Notes under the pieces: model-generated
Databases searched by the model: none
Told to the model about the DNA's origin: nothing
What the model saw: the letters and a program-made list of their open reading frames with translations, nothing else
Part shown: positions 13,705 to 20,197 of the stretch, one piece after another
How positions within the stretch are numbered: position 1 is the stretch's first letter
Layout: every line of letters starts with the position of its first letter
Made by a program: the position numbers and the translations under genes
Assembly: GCA_050011635.1 (NCBI GenBank)
Contig: JBEKIU010000055.1
Location: forward strand, 1 to 20,197
Length of the DNA: 20,197 bases
Source of the DNA: Bog-756 sp050011635
GTDB taxonomy: Bacteria; Actinomycetota; Acidimicrobiia; Acidimicrobiales; RAAP-2
Reading direction: 5' to 3'

Positions 13705-15087
13705 TCAGACGACCGTCCGTTCCCGGTGTGCCGTCATGTCGGATGGGGCATCGCCTGGTCGGGGAGGTGGTGCGCCGAGGAACCAGAGCAGGATCACGAT
13801 CCATATCCCGAGGCGCAACTCGGCGAATCCCTCGACCGTGTGCCGTGTCACCTCCTGGCCGTCGCCCTGCCATGCCACCAACATGGAGAGGATGCCGATG
13901 ACGGTGAGGGCGAGCACCATGCGCCAGACCCCGTCCCGCCATGCCCCCGACACCACGCTGACCATCGCAGCCACGGTGGCCAACGCGACCAGCGCGATCA
14001 GGGGCGGCCACATCGCGAACGTCAACGGTGATGCCATGCGGTCCGTGGATGACGCGTAGAACGTGAGGTCTCCGTTGGCAAAGTTGTAGGAGCGCTCCGG
14101 CCGCAGGAGCGGCTCGGTGACCACGTAGCCGGGATGGGTGAGAAGCCAGAGGAGATACGTACCGGTGCCCTTGGAGTCGATCCAACGCTCGAGCTGGGCG
14201 AAGGTCGGGTCCGAGACGGGAAAGCCGACCACCTTGGCGGCGCCGGGAGCTGCGGCTGTCGCCCGCGCCAGGTCATCGATCTGGCGCTGCTCGGGCATCC
14301 CGTGGGCGGCGAACCACGCCACTCGGCCGGGAAACGGGAAGATCCGGACATAGAGGACGTCGGCCACGTTCTGCTCGGTCCGGTGCGACGAGACGGTTCC
14401 CCACCCGGTGAGCACCACGACCCCGGCAAGGCAGAGGGACAGCGTTCCGGCCCGCACGGCCGGCTCTCGCTTCTTCACCGCGGCCACGATCGCACCTGCG
14501 CCCACCACCACGGCCAGGAACGCGACCGTCCAGATCTGGGCGTCCCTGGTGGCCGCGAAGCACAGGCAGGCTCCCGTGGCCGCCGCCACCCGGGGCCATG
14601 TCAATCTGCGGGCGGTCCAGATCAGTGTGGCGAACACCAACGCCAACAGGCTCATGGACAGCGACTCGGAGAGCACCGACCGGTTCCACAGTGTCACCGG
14701 GAAGGCGGTGGCGAAGGCGAGAATCGCCCAAGCCGCTACCGTTCGTCGCCATCCTCGGCTGACCAGCCGGCCGACCGTCCAGGCCAGGAAACCCCACGAG
14801 AGCGCGGCGATCGTCGACTGGGCGGCCAGAAACCCGCGGGACGAGCCGACCAGCTTGATCAGCAACGCGGTGGCCGGTGGTCGCTGGCCCGCCCAGAACC
14901 CGGCGCTCCACAGCGAACGGGACGCGATGTGGACATAGACAACCGAGTCGTTCCAGCTGATAGGCGGTCCGGCCAGTGCCTGTGCGAACAGGTACCAGGC
15001 GAAGATGCACCACCCGGCCACGGCAACCGCCGGCGCCACCGAGGTCGGTGCGAGCAGACGGCTGCGCCAGCGTGGTGCGGATGTCAC
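13705..15087 (-). CDS. Multi-pass membrane protein, probable GT-C-type glycosyltransferase
   Basis: From GTG 15087 the product has 460 residues with about ten hydrophobic helices, beginning at AVAVAGWCIFAWYLFA. After the first helix comes an extracytoplasmic loop with NDSVVYVHIASRSLWSAGFWAGQRPP, which resembles the acidic loop of GT-C enzymes (Asp followed by Tyr, then a helix and PP). Then NRSVLSESLSMSLLALVFA resembles the second loop with its conserved Ser-Glu. A long loop near residues 265-350 contains FPFPGRVAWFAAHGMP. I infer a polyprenyl-phosphate-sugar-dependent transferase or related membrane protein; no named family is certain. The frame is open to 15300, but that part is Arg/Ser/Pro-rich and overlaps the preceding gene. 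The gene ends 22 bp from the DAHP synthase stop, with no terminator seen between them. Confidence 0.72.
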   Translation of the reverse strand: MTSAPRWRSRLLAPTSVAPAVAVAGWCIFAWYLFAQALAGPPISWNDSVVYVHIASRSLWSAGFWAGQRPPATALLIKLVGSSRGFLAAQSTIAALSWGFLAWTVGRLVSRGWRRTVAAWAILAFATAFPVTLWNRSVLSESLSMSLLALVFATLIWTARRLTWPRVAAATGACLCFAATRDAQIWTVAFLAVVVGAGAIVAAVKKREPAVRAGTLSLCLAGVVVLTGWGTVSSHRTEQNVADVLYVRIFPFPGRVAWFAAHGMPEQRQIDDLARATAAAPGAAKVVGFPVSDPTFAQLERWIDSKGTGTYLLWLLTHPGYVVTEPLLRPERSYNFANGDLTFYASSTDRMASPLTFAMWPPLIALVALATVAAMVSVVSGAWRDGVWRMVLALTVIGILSMLVAWQGDGQEVTRHTVEGFAELRLGIWIVILLWFLGAPPPRPGDAPSDMTAHRERTVV

Positions 15088-15226
15088 GCCGAGATGTTGC
15101 CACGAGGACCGTTCAGCGGATGGGGACCGGACGTCCGGTCGGCCGACCGGTCTGCTCTGGGCCTGACCGGATCGGTCCTCCAAGGTGTCGGTCAGCCGGT
15201 TGCGGACGCCGTCTACCGCCCCTCGT

Positions 15227-16174
15227 TCATGCCGACGGGAACCGGGGGAGCCCGAAAGCCTCGCCCACCGCGGCGATGCCGGCGGTGTCGGCAAAGGCAA
15301 AGCTGAAGATCACCTCGTCGGCGCCGGCCTCGATGTGACCGGCCACCAGATCGGGAATCTCATGGGGCTGGCCGATGGTGAAGCCGGCAACCTCCTCGGG
15401 AGAGCCGCTGGCTTCCACCATCGTCCGCACCTCGGCTGTGTTCTCTTCGGACGTCGTGAGGATCAAGGGCGTCATCCATGTCACGTCGATCTCGCCGGGG
15501 TCGCGCCCGACATCGGCGCAGTGGCGATGGAGGACCTCGATCTTGTGCGCCAAGGTCTCCGCGCTGCCTCCCACGTTGCACTTGTCGGCATACTCGGCCA
15601 CCAGCCGCAGCGTGCGCTTCTCACCACCACCGCCGATCATGATCTTCGGACCGCCGGGTTGCACGGGTCGGGGCAGGTTGCGGGCATGGTCCAACCGGAA
15701 GTACTCCCCGGTGAAGCTCACGTCGTCGCCGGTGAACATGGCTCGGCAGATCTGGACGGCCTCGGCCAGCATGTCCAGGCGAACCCCATCGCGCGGGTAG
15801 TCGATGCCGAGCCCCTGGTGCTCGACGTCGTACCAGGCACCGCCGATCCCGAGGATGGCCCGACCCCGCGAGATGACGTCCAGCGTGGTGACGATCTTGG
15901 CCAGGATGCCCGGGTTCCGGTACGTGACCCCTGTGACAAGGGTGCCGAGCTGCACCCGCCGGGTTCGAGCCGCCACTCCCCCGAGGAGCGTGTACGACTC
16001 CATCATGGGTTGGTCCGGACCTCCGAGGGGTGCCAGCTGGAAGAAATGGTCCATGACCCACACCGAGTCGAACCCGGAGGTCTCCGCGGCCAAGGCCAGG
16101 TCGACGATGTGCTCGAACAGGGCATCGGAATCGATTCCCGAAAAGTTGGGCAGCTGAACACCGAAGGTCGTCAT
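15227..16174 (-). CDS. LLM-class F420-dependent oxidoreductase
   Basis: The 315-residue protein is a full-length luciferase-like (bacterial luciferase family) TIM-barrel: FGVQLPNF at strand 1, AAETSGFDSVWVMDHFFQL, then VQLGTLVTGVTYRNPGILAKIVTTLDVISRGRAILGIGGAWYDVEHQGLG, and KIMIGGGGEKRTLRLVAEYADKCNVGG. It closely follows the TIGR03560 type of F420-dependent enzymes, which use reduced deazaflavin F420 to reduce or oxidise small organic molecules. The substrate is unknown. The start is ATG 16174; no Shine-Dalgarno is present, but TACCGT (16181-16186) stands 6 nt upstream and would give a leaderless mRNA. It is divergent from the ABM-ADH-amidohydrolase operon, 207 bp away, and is followed on the same strand by the membrane protein 13705-15087 after 139 bp. 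Confidence 0.93.
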   Translation of the reverse strand: MTTFGVQLPNFSGIDSDALFEHIVDLALAAETSGFDSVWVMDHFFQLAPLGGPDQPMMESYTLLGGVAARTRRVQLGTLVTGVTYRNPGILAKIVTTLDVISRGRAILGIGGAWYDVEHQGLGIDYPRDGVRLDMLAEAVQICRAMFTGDDVSFTGEYFRLDHARNLPRPVQPGGPKIMIGGGGEKRTLRLVAEYADKCNVGGSAETLAHKIEVLHRHCADVGRDPGEIDVTWMTPLILTTSEENTAEVRTMVEASGSPEEVAGFTIGQPHEIPDLVAGHIEAGADEVIFSFAFADTAGIAAVGEAFGLPRFPSA

Positions 16175-16180
16175 GGGGCC

Positions 16181-16186
16181 ACGGTA
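16181..16186 (-). promoter_or_regulatory. -10 element 6 nt before the F420 enzyme start (leaderless)
   Basis: On the minus strand TACCGT fits TANNNT and is separated from ATG 16174 by exactly 6 nt, the spacing expected when transcription begins at the start codon. The gene has no ribosome binding site, which agrees. The -35 region is weak. Confidence 0.45.
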
Positions 16187-16381
16187 GTACCACCGGGCGA
16201 CCGGACCACCACCCCCGGTGAACGCACGACCGGTCGGCGGTGGCTCCCCGACTGTCCGCGCCAGGTGGCCGAGCAGGCGTTCCCCACCGCTCCGGTCTTC
16301 TTCCCATCACGTCCACCGGATGTTAAGTTTCGCCGCCGAGAGGAGTGTCGAGATCACCCGGTTGGCCGGGCGGCCCTCCGG

Positions 16382-16711
16382 ATGCTGGATCGATGGGGGA
16401 CTGCCTTGCATGCACTGACCGGCTATCTCGATTTCCCACCCGGCGAGCGGGACGAGACCGTGGCCGCGCTGAAGGCGGTCGCCACCAGGAGCCGTGAGGA
16501 CGCGGGTTGCGTGGAGTACTGGTGGTCCGAGGATCTCGATCAGCCGCACCGCTTCCGGTTCTTCGAGTGCTGGGAGTCCGAGGAGGCGTTCTCGGCCCAT
16601 CAGGCCCAGCCCTACGAGCACGACTTCATGGCCGACCACGTCTCACGGATCGTCGGCGCGGATGCCCACGTGCTCACCGTCTCCGAGCGAAGCTCCGTCA
16701 CCGGCACGTAA
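16382..16711 (+). CDS. ABM-family antibiotic biosynthesis monooxygenase-like protein
   Basis: The product of about 109 residues has the ABM fold (PF03992): ALTGYLDFPPGERDETVAALKAVATRSREDAGCVEYWWSEDLDQPHRFRFFECWESEEAFSAHQAQPYEHDF. It shows the strand-helix-strand pattern with 'GCVEYWW', 'FFECWESEEAFSAHQ' and a helix near the end, as in YgiN-type oxygenases of quinol or aromatic substrates. ATG 16382 is listed, but TTG 16406 (LHALTGYLDF) fits the domain edge and has GGGGGA 5-6 nt upstream, so it may be the true start. It is the first gene of a three-gene unit; the next gene begins 5 nt after its stop. The frame upstream to 15185 is non-coding in composition. Confidence 0.82.
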   Translation: MLDRWGTALHALTGYLDFPPGERDETVAALKAVATRSREDAGCVEYWWSEDLDQPHRFRFFECWESEEAFSAHQAQPYEHDFMADHVSRIVGADAHVLTVSERSSVTGT

Positions 16712-16715
16712 TCCG

Positions 16716-17648
16716 ATGCGCGGAGTGAGATCCACCGAGGACGGCGTCCGGGTGATGGCCACCGACGGTGGCCCCAGAGAAGGCGTCCGGGTTTCGGTGG
16801 CCAGTTCTGGAATCTGCGGATCCGACCTCCACCTGGTCTCGTTCGGCCCCTCGTCGGTGACGCTCGGCCACGAGTTCAGCGGCCGGCTCGACGACGGCAC
16901 CACGGTGGCGATCCTGCCCGCCGTGCGTTGCGGGCAGTGCGAACACTGCCTCGCCGGCCGCGAGCAACAGTGTCCGTCGGCGCTGGGGGCGATGTACGGG
17001 GTCAGCCTCGACGGCGGTCTGGCCGACGAGGTGTGGGTGGACCCGGGGTGCGCCAGGGTCATCCCGGCGGGGCTCGCCCTCGATCACGCCTGCCTGGTCG
17101 AACCACTGGCGGTGGCTCTCCACGGCATCCACCGCGCCGGCGTCCAGCCCGGCGCCCGCGTGCTGGTCATCGGAGCAGGCCCGATCGGGCTGTGCACCAT
17201 CACTGCGGCCCGTGCGCTCGGCGCCGAGGTCGACCTGGTGGCCAACCACGCCTTCCGGGTGGAGGCGGGCGAGCGCCTCGGGGCCGGCACCTCGACGGCG
17301 ACGGACTACGACATCGTGCTCGACGCAGCCGGAACCCAGGGGTCGATGGACAGAGCCTTCGAACTGGTACGACCGGGCGGCACCATCGGCGTGATCAGCA
17401 CGTTTTGGGAACCGATCCGGTTCAGCCTCCTGTTCCAGCTGAAAGAGGTCTCCTTGGTGCCGGCGTTCACCTACGGCCATCATCACGGCATCTCCGAGTT
17501 CGAGCATGCGGCACAGATGCTGGCGGCCGCGCCGGACCTGGCCGAGGCGGTCATCACGCACCGGTTCGACCTCGACGATGCAGCCGAGGCGTTCCGTGTG
17601 GCCGGCGACCGCAGCAGCGGATCCATCAAGGTGGTGGTCCACCCGTGA
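16716..17648 (+). CDS. Zinc-dependent alcohol dehydrogenase (medium-chain family)
   Basis: The 310-residue MDR protein keeps the catalytic zinc site (Cys34 in GICGSDLH, His52-Glu53 in GHEF) and the structural zinc lobe with four Cys at 72, 75, 78 and 86 (CGQCEHC-x7-C). A Rossmann loop GAGPIG lies at 153-158. It oxidises an alcohol or reduces an aldehyde/ketone with NAD(P). It is compact compared with the usual 340-350 residues: the stretch between the catalytic lobe and the structural zinc is short, and the segment after the second Rossmann strand lacks about 20 residues. The acidic or basic residue that usually sets NAD or NADP preference is an Asn here (VANH, Asn177), which leaves cofactor choice open. 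The gene lies 5 nt after the ABM gene and overlaps the next gene by GTGA (17645-17648). Confidence 0.93.
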   Translation: MRGVRSTEDGVRVMATDGGPREGVRVSVASSGICGSDLHLVSFGPSSVTLGHEFSGRLDDGTTVAILPAVRCGQCEHCLAGREQQCPSALGAMYGVSLDGGLADEVWVDPGCARVIPAGLALDHACLVEPLAVALHGIHRAGVQPGARVLVIGAGPIGLCTITAARALGAEVDLVANHAFRVEAGERLGAGTSTATDYDIVLDAAGTQGSMDRAFELVRPGGTIGVISTFWEPIRFSLLFQLKEVSLVPAFTYGHHHGISEFEHAAQMLAAAPDLAEAVITHRFDLDDAAEAFRVAGDRSSGSIKVVVHP

Positions 17649-18907
17649 CCGGATCCTCCCGGCTCGTGCTGACCGACGCCACCGTGGTGGACGGCGATCA
17701 TCCGGCCCTGGCCCACGCCCACGTGGTCGTGGAAGGTGAGCGGATCGGCGCCGTGGGCCCCGGCCCGGTGGCCGACCCCCGTCCTGACGACAGGGTCGTC
17801 GACCTGGGCGGCCGCACCGTCATGCCGGGGATGGTGAACTGCCACTTCCACGCCACCTATCACAACCTCGGCGCCGTCCCTGCTCCCTTCGGGCTCGAAG
17901 AGCCCATGGCGCTGCAGGCGGTGCGGGCGGTGAACAATCTCGGGCTCCTGGTCGAGTGCGGATTCACCAGCGCCGTGTCGGCCGGCGCCCCGTTCGCCAT
18001 CGACGCATCCATGAAGGTGGCAATCGACCGGGGCCTCATCCCCGGTCCGCGCCTGGTGCCGTGCAGCCGGGACATCAGCACCACGGGTCACGCCGGTGAT
18101 CGAAGCTACCCGCCACACTGGCAGGTCGGTGCGCTCGGAGCCATCCGGCCGAGCGACGGACCCGACGAGTTCCGGCGCTCGGTCCGCGCCGAGATCAAAG
18201 AAGGTGCCGAGTTCATCAAGATGTTCGTGACCGGCGGGCATGGGACCGTCGGCCCGAAGGAGCAGATCGAGATGACCCGGGACGAGCTGGCCGCGGGGAT
18301 CGAGGCGGCCCACCTCCGGGGAGCGAAGGTGCGCGGGCACATCGCCAACCGGGAGGCGATCCTGATGGCCCTCGATCTCCATATCGACGTCATCGACCAC
18401 GGTGACGGCATGGACGACGAGTGCATGGAGCGCATCGTGGAGACGGGGACGCCACTGGTGCCGTCGATGCTGTTCCCGGCTCGCTTCCTGGCGTCGATGG
18501 GTGGATCGTCACTCGGGTTCACCGATTCCATGAAGTCGGACATCGATGCCATGGCCGACATCCTCCCCAAGGCCAACGCCGCGGGCATGCGCATCGTGCT
18601 CGGTGACGACTACGGCGCCATCTTCCTCCCCCACGGCTCCTACGCCGAGGAACTGGCCTACTACGTCGAAGAGGTCGGAATCCCCACCTTGGATGTGATC
18701 CGGTGGGCGACCAAGCACGGTGCGGAACTGATGGGTCGGGGTCATGAGCTCGGCACCGTCACCGCAGGGAAGCGGGCGGATCTGCTGGTGGTCGACGGGG
18801 ACCCTCTGGCCGACGTCCGGGTCCTGCAGGACCGGTCCCGACTCCTCGCCGTCATCCAGGACGGCAGGATGGCCAAGGACGAACTGGACGGGCTCCTCCC
18901 CGACTGA
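17645..18907 (+). CDS. Amidohydrolase family protein (imidazolonepropionase/prolidase-like)
   Basis: From GTG 17645 (overlapping the dehydrogenase stop) the product is 420 residues, full length for the family. Metal ligands are visible in order: HFH (His67, His69) after GRTVMPGMVNC, Lys192 (carbamylated lysine position, FIKMFVTGG), His232 (VRGHIAN), His252 (VIDHGDG) and Asp321 (VLGDDYG). This is the binuclear subtype-I layout of aryldialkylphosphatase/prolidase-like amidohydrolases that cleave C-N bonds of cyclic amides, dipeptides or related amides. The C-terminal ending GTVTAGKRADLLVVDGDPLADVRVLQD is the usual small beta domain. The substrate is unknown; the oxygenase and dehydrogenase upstream suggest breakdown of an amide- or ring-containing organic compound. 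Confidence 0.95.
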   Translation: MTGSSRLVLTDATVVDGDHPALAHAHVVVEGERIGAVGPGPVADPRPDDRVVDLGGRTVMPGMVNCHFHATYHNLGAVPAPFGLEEPMALQAVRAVNNLGLLVECGFTSAVSAGAPFAIDASMKVAIDRGLIPGPRLVPCSRDISTTGHAGDRSYPPHWQVGALGAIRPSDGPDEFRRSVRAEIKEGAEFIKMFVTGGHGTVGPKEQIEMTRDELAAGIEAAHLRGAKVRGHIANREAILMALDLHIDVIDHGDGMDDECMERIVETGTPLVPSMLFPARFLASMGGSSLGFTDSMKSDIDAMADILPKANAAGMRIVLGDDYGAIFLPHGSYAEELAYYVEEVGIPTLDVIRWATKHGAELMGRGHELGTVTAGKRADLLVVDGDPLADVRVLQDRSRLLAVIQDGRMAKDELDGLLPD

Positions 18908-19006
18908 CAGATCCCCGTTCCCACCCTCCGCCACCGGCTGACCACACCCGGAGGTCGAACCGACGCCTACGGGGGAATACCCGGTCGGCCGGTTGGAGGC
19001 CCACCC

Positions 19007-19012
19007 TAGGCT
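19007..19012 (+). promoter_or_regulatory. -10 element 6 nt before GTG 19019 (leaderless)
   Basis: TAGGCT fits TANNNT and lies exactly 6 nt before the GTG, so transcription would start at the first codon. No Shine-Dalgarno is present before the GTG. The -35 region is weak. Confidence 0.45.
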
Positions 19013-19018
19013 GACGCC

Positions 19019-19894
19019 GTGAGGGGCATCGCTGAAGGCAGAGGCGCGGGTGGTGACGCGGGCGGAGACGTGGCCGACGGCAAGCGGACGGGTAAGGCGG
19101 CGGCCGGCAACAAGCGGGCCGGAGGCAAAACCAGTGGCAAAGCGGTGGCTGGCAAACCGGCCGGCAACCAGCGGGCCGGCGGCAAGGCGGCGGGCGCAGA
19201 CGTCGCCGGCGGCAAGGCGTCGGGCGCAGACGTCGCCGGCCGCAGGATGGGCGACTGGATGGGGCTGGCCGGAGCACCGACCGACCGGCGCGCCGCTCGG
19301 TCGCATCGCTCGCGCAACCTGATCGTGGACGCGGCGATCGATCTGATCCAGAACGGCAACCCGGCACCGACGAGCCAGCAGATCGCCAAGCACGCCGGCC
19401 TGTCGGTCCGTTCCCTCTTCCATCATTTCCACCACGTCGAGATCGTGATCAGGAACGCCGCAGCTGGACAATTCCTCCGCCACCGGAAGTTGATCGCCTT
19501 CCTCCCTCCGAACGGGCCGGTCGGCGTCCGGGTCCAGGCCACCTGCCGTCAGCGCCGTCAGTTGTACGAGGCCATCGCGCCGATGCTCCGGATGGCGTAC
19601 GCCAAGGCCGGCGCATCCGAGGGAGTCAATGCCGTCCTTGTCGAGAAGCGGCTACTGCTGCGCCGGCAGGTGGCGGTGACGCTCGGACCCGAGATCTCCG
19701 CCCGCGGGACGAGCGCCCAGCTCCTCCTCGACACGCTCCTCCTGGCCAGCGGCTGGCAGAACTGGGACATGCTCCGGTCTCATAGCGGCTACTCCGCAAC
19801 CGCAGCCGAGCGCCTCATGGTGCACTCCATCACCGACCTTCTGAGGGCGCCCGTCGCCCCGCTCAGTCCGCGCTCGACGGCGGTGTCTCGTTGA
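19019..19894 (+). CDS. TetR-family regulator with long Lys/Gly/Ala-rich N-terminal tail
   Basis: The 291-residue product has a TetR DNA-binding domain displaced from the N-terminus: SHRSRNLIVDAAIDLIQNGNPAPTSQQIAKHAGLSVRSLFHHFHHVEIV (about 95-143, helix-turn-helix 117-139), followed by a helical C-terminal domain of normal length. The first 75 residues are a low-complexity basic tail of repeated GGKA, AAGNKRAGGK and GADVA units with about ten Lys/Arg, like the tails of histone-like proteins. The tail is likely translated: TAGGCT (19007-19012) stands 6 nt before GTG 19019, giving a leaderless mRNA, and no good internal start precedes the domain except ATG near codon 77 (MGDWMG). It lies downstream of, but 111 bp from, the catabolic operon and may regulate it (inference). 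Its 3' end overlaps the phosphatase gene by 32 bp. Confidence 0.85.
   Translation: MRGIAEGRGAGGDAGGDVADGKRTGKAAAGNKRAGGKTSGKAVAGKPAGNQRAGGKAAGADVAGGKASGADVAGRRMGDWMGLAGAPTDRRAARSHRSRNLIVDAAIDLIQNGNPAPTSQQIAKHAGLSVRSLFHHFHHVEIVIRNAAAGQFLRHRKLIAFLPPNGPVGVRVQATCRQRRQLYEAIAPMLRMAYAKAGASEGVNAVLVEKRLLLRRQVAVTLGPEISARGTSAQLLLDTLLLASGWQNWDMLRSHSGYSATAAERLMVHSITDLLRAPVAPLSPRSTAVSR
19178..19237. repeat. 30-bp tandem duplication inside the TetR tail coding region
   Basis: Two adjacent 30-bp units (19178-19207 and 19208-19237) differ at one base and encode GGKA(A/S)GADVA twice. Shorter related GGCAA-containing units precede them (19100-19180). The whole tail looks built by repeat expansion. Confidence 0.85.
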
Positions 19895-20197
19895 AGCGGT
19901 TGAGGACGGGTCCGTCGGCGCCCCAACCGATCCGGGTGACCGAACCAGTGGCCAGGTAGAGCCGCCACGCTCCCTGGTCACCGAGCCCGAGGGCCCAACA
20001 GGTCGCGGCTTTGATCGGCGACACGTGGCTCACCACCACCACCGCTCCCCGACCGCGCGCCCCTTCTCCTTCCACGGCGAAGAGCTCCTCGCACGCGGCA
20101 CGGACCCGGGCGCCTGCCTCGGTGAGCGTCTCGCCACCAGGCGGTCGGAAGTCCGGATCCGACCTCCAGCGGGCCCATACCTCCGAAGGGACCGACT
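19863..20197 (-). CDS. Histidine phosphatase (phosphoglycerate mutase-like) family protein, C-terminal part
   Basis: The frame is open to the right edge of the window, so the N-terminus with its RHG motif is missing. The visible 110 residues match the family's second half: WARWRSDPDFRPPGGET (Glu of the GGET motif), a helix LTEAGARVRAACEELF, then VVVVSHVSPIKAATCWALGL with the second catalytic His in SH, and a C-terminal GSVTRIGWG...LNRFNETPP. Such enzymes remove phosphate through a phosphohistidine; targets range from sugar phosphates and alpha-ribazole phosphate to small acids. The C-terminal NRFNETPP form is common in actinobacterial members. It is convergent with the TetR gene and overlaps its last 32 bp. 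Confidence 0.88.
   Translation of the reverse strand, partial: SVPSEVWARWRSDPDFRPPGGETLTEAGARVRAACEELFAVEGEGARGRGAVVVVSHVSPIKAATCWALGLGDQGAWRLYLATGSVTRIGWGADGPVLNRFNETPPSSAD

Noticed and set aside
14134..15306. 390-residue plus-strand frame
   Set aside because: It is the antisense shadow of the membrane protein at 13705-15087; its composition (Gly/Arg/His/Gln-rich) is typical of reverse-strand frames in GC-rich DNA.
16698..17642. 314-residue minus-strand frame
   Set aside because: It mirrors the zinc alcohol dehydrogenase, whose motifs are unmistakable on the plus strand.
16928..17644. Upstream extension of the amidohydrolase frame (about 239 codons)
   Set aside because: It lies within the dehydrogenase gene in another frame and is Arg/Gly/Pro-rich; the amidohydrolase domain begins right at GTG 17645.
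18509..19483. 324-residue minus-strand frame with repeated 'DVCARRLAAG' segments
   Set aside because: It is the antisense of the amidohydrolase and of the repeat-rich TetR tail; the repetition is a by-product of the DNA repeat.

Overview
High-GC window (roughly two thirds G+C by eye). GTG starts are frequent, several starts are Shine-Dalgarno-poor and possibly leaderless, and there is an F420-type luciferase-like oxidoreductase plus a secreted protein built from repeats with a GYWLVASDGGIFAFGDA core. Together these point to an actinobacterium, most likely an Acidimicrobiia-like lineage; the lineage is inference, as no rRNA or marker gene is present. No phage, IS element, CRISPR array, tRNA or rRNA gene was seen.

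Layout. 1-671 (+) is the 3' part of a phospholipase C-type phosphoesterase. From 4916 back to 862 lies a minus-strand run of small or housekeeping-like genes: a membrane peptide with an 18-bp tandem repeat, a small conserved hypothetical, a LOG/TIGR00725-like protein, a SAM methyltransferase, a coiled-coil protein, a universal stress protein, and a membrane-anchored protein ending in a SecD P1-head-like domain. 5184-5791 (+) is a CMP/dCMP-type deaminase interrupted by a one-base frameshift exactly in its HAE zinc motif. 6009-6563 (+) encodes a zinc-ribbon protein. 8853-6578 (-) is a TetR regulator overlapping a GT39-like membrane glycosyltransferase, with a palindromic operator over the promoter. 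8990-9175 (-) is a tiny conserved-looking gene, followed by a divergent DUF3089 lipoprotein and convergent with that an ABM-like protein. 12258-10846 (-) is a secreted neocarzinostatin-like plus six-repeat protein.

12410-13682 (+) is the most informative regulatory region: a 21-codon leader peptide with consecutive Tyr-Trp-Trp-Phe codons, mutually exclusive RNA hairpins and a perfect 11-bp terminator, followed by a class I DAHP synthase, the entry enzyme of aromatic amino acid synthesis. This is a textbook ribosome-mediated attenuator read directly from sequence. Convergent to it are a GT-C-like membrane protein and an F420-dependent oxidoreductase (16174-13705, -).

16382-18907 (+) is a tight three-gene operon (ABM monooxygenase-like, zinc alcohol dehydrogenase, amidohydrolase) that looks like a small catabolic module. 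It lies divergent from the F420 enzyme and is followed by a TetR regulator with an unusual Lys/Gly/Ala-rich N-terminal tail. The window ends inside a histidine phosphatase gene on the minus strand.
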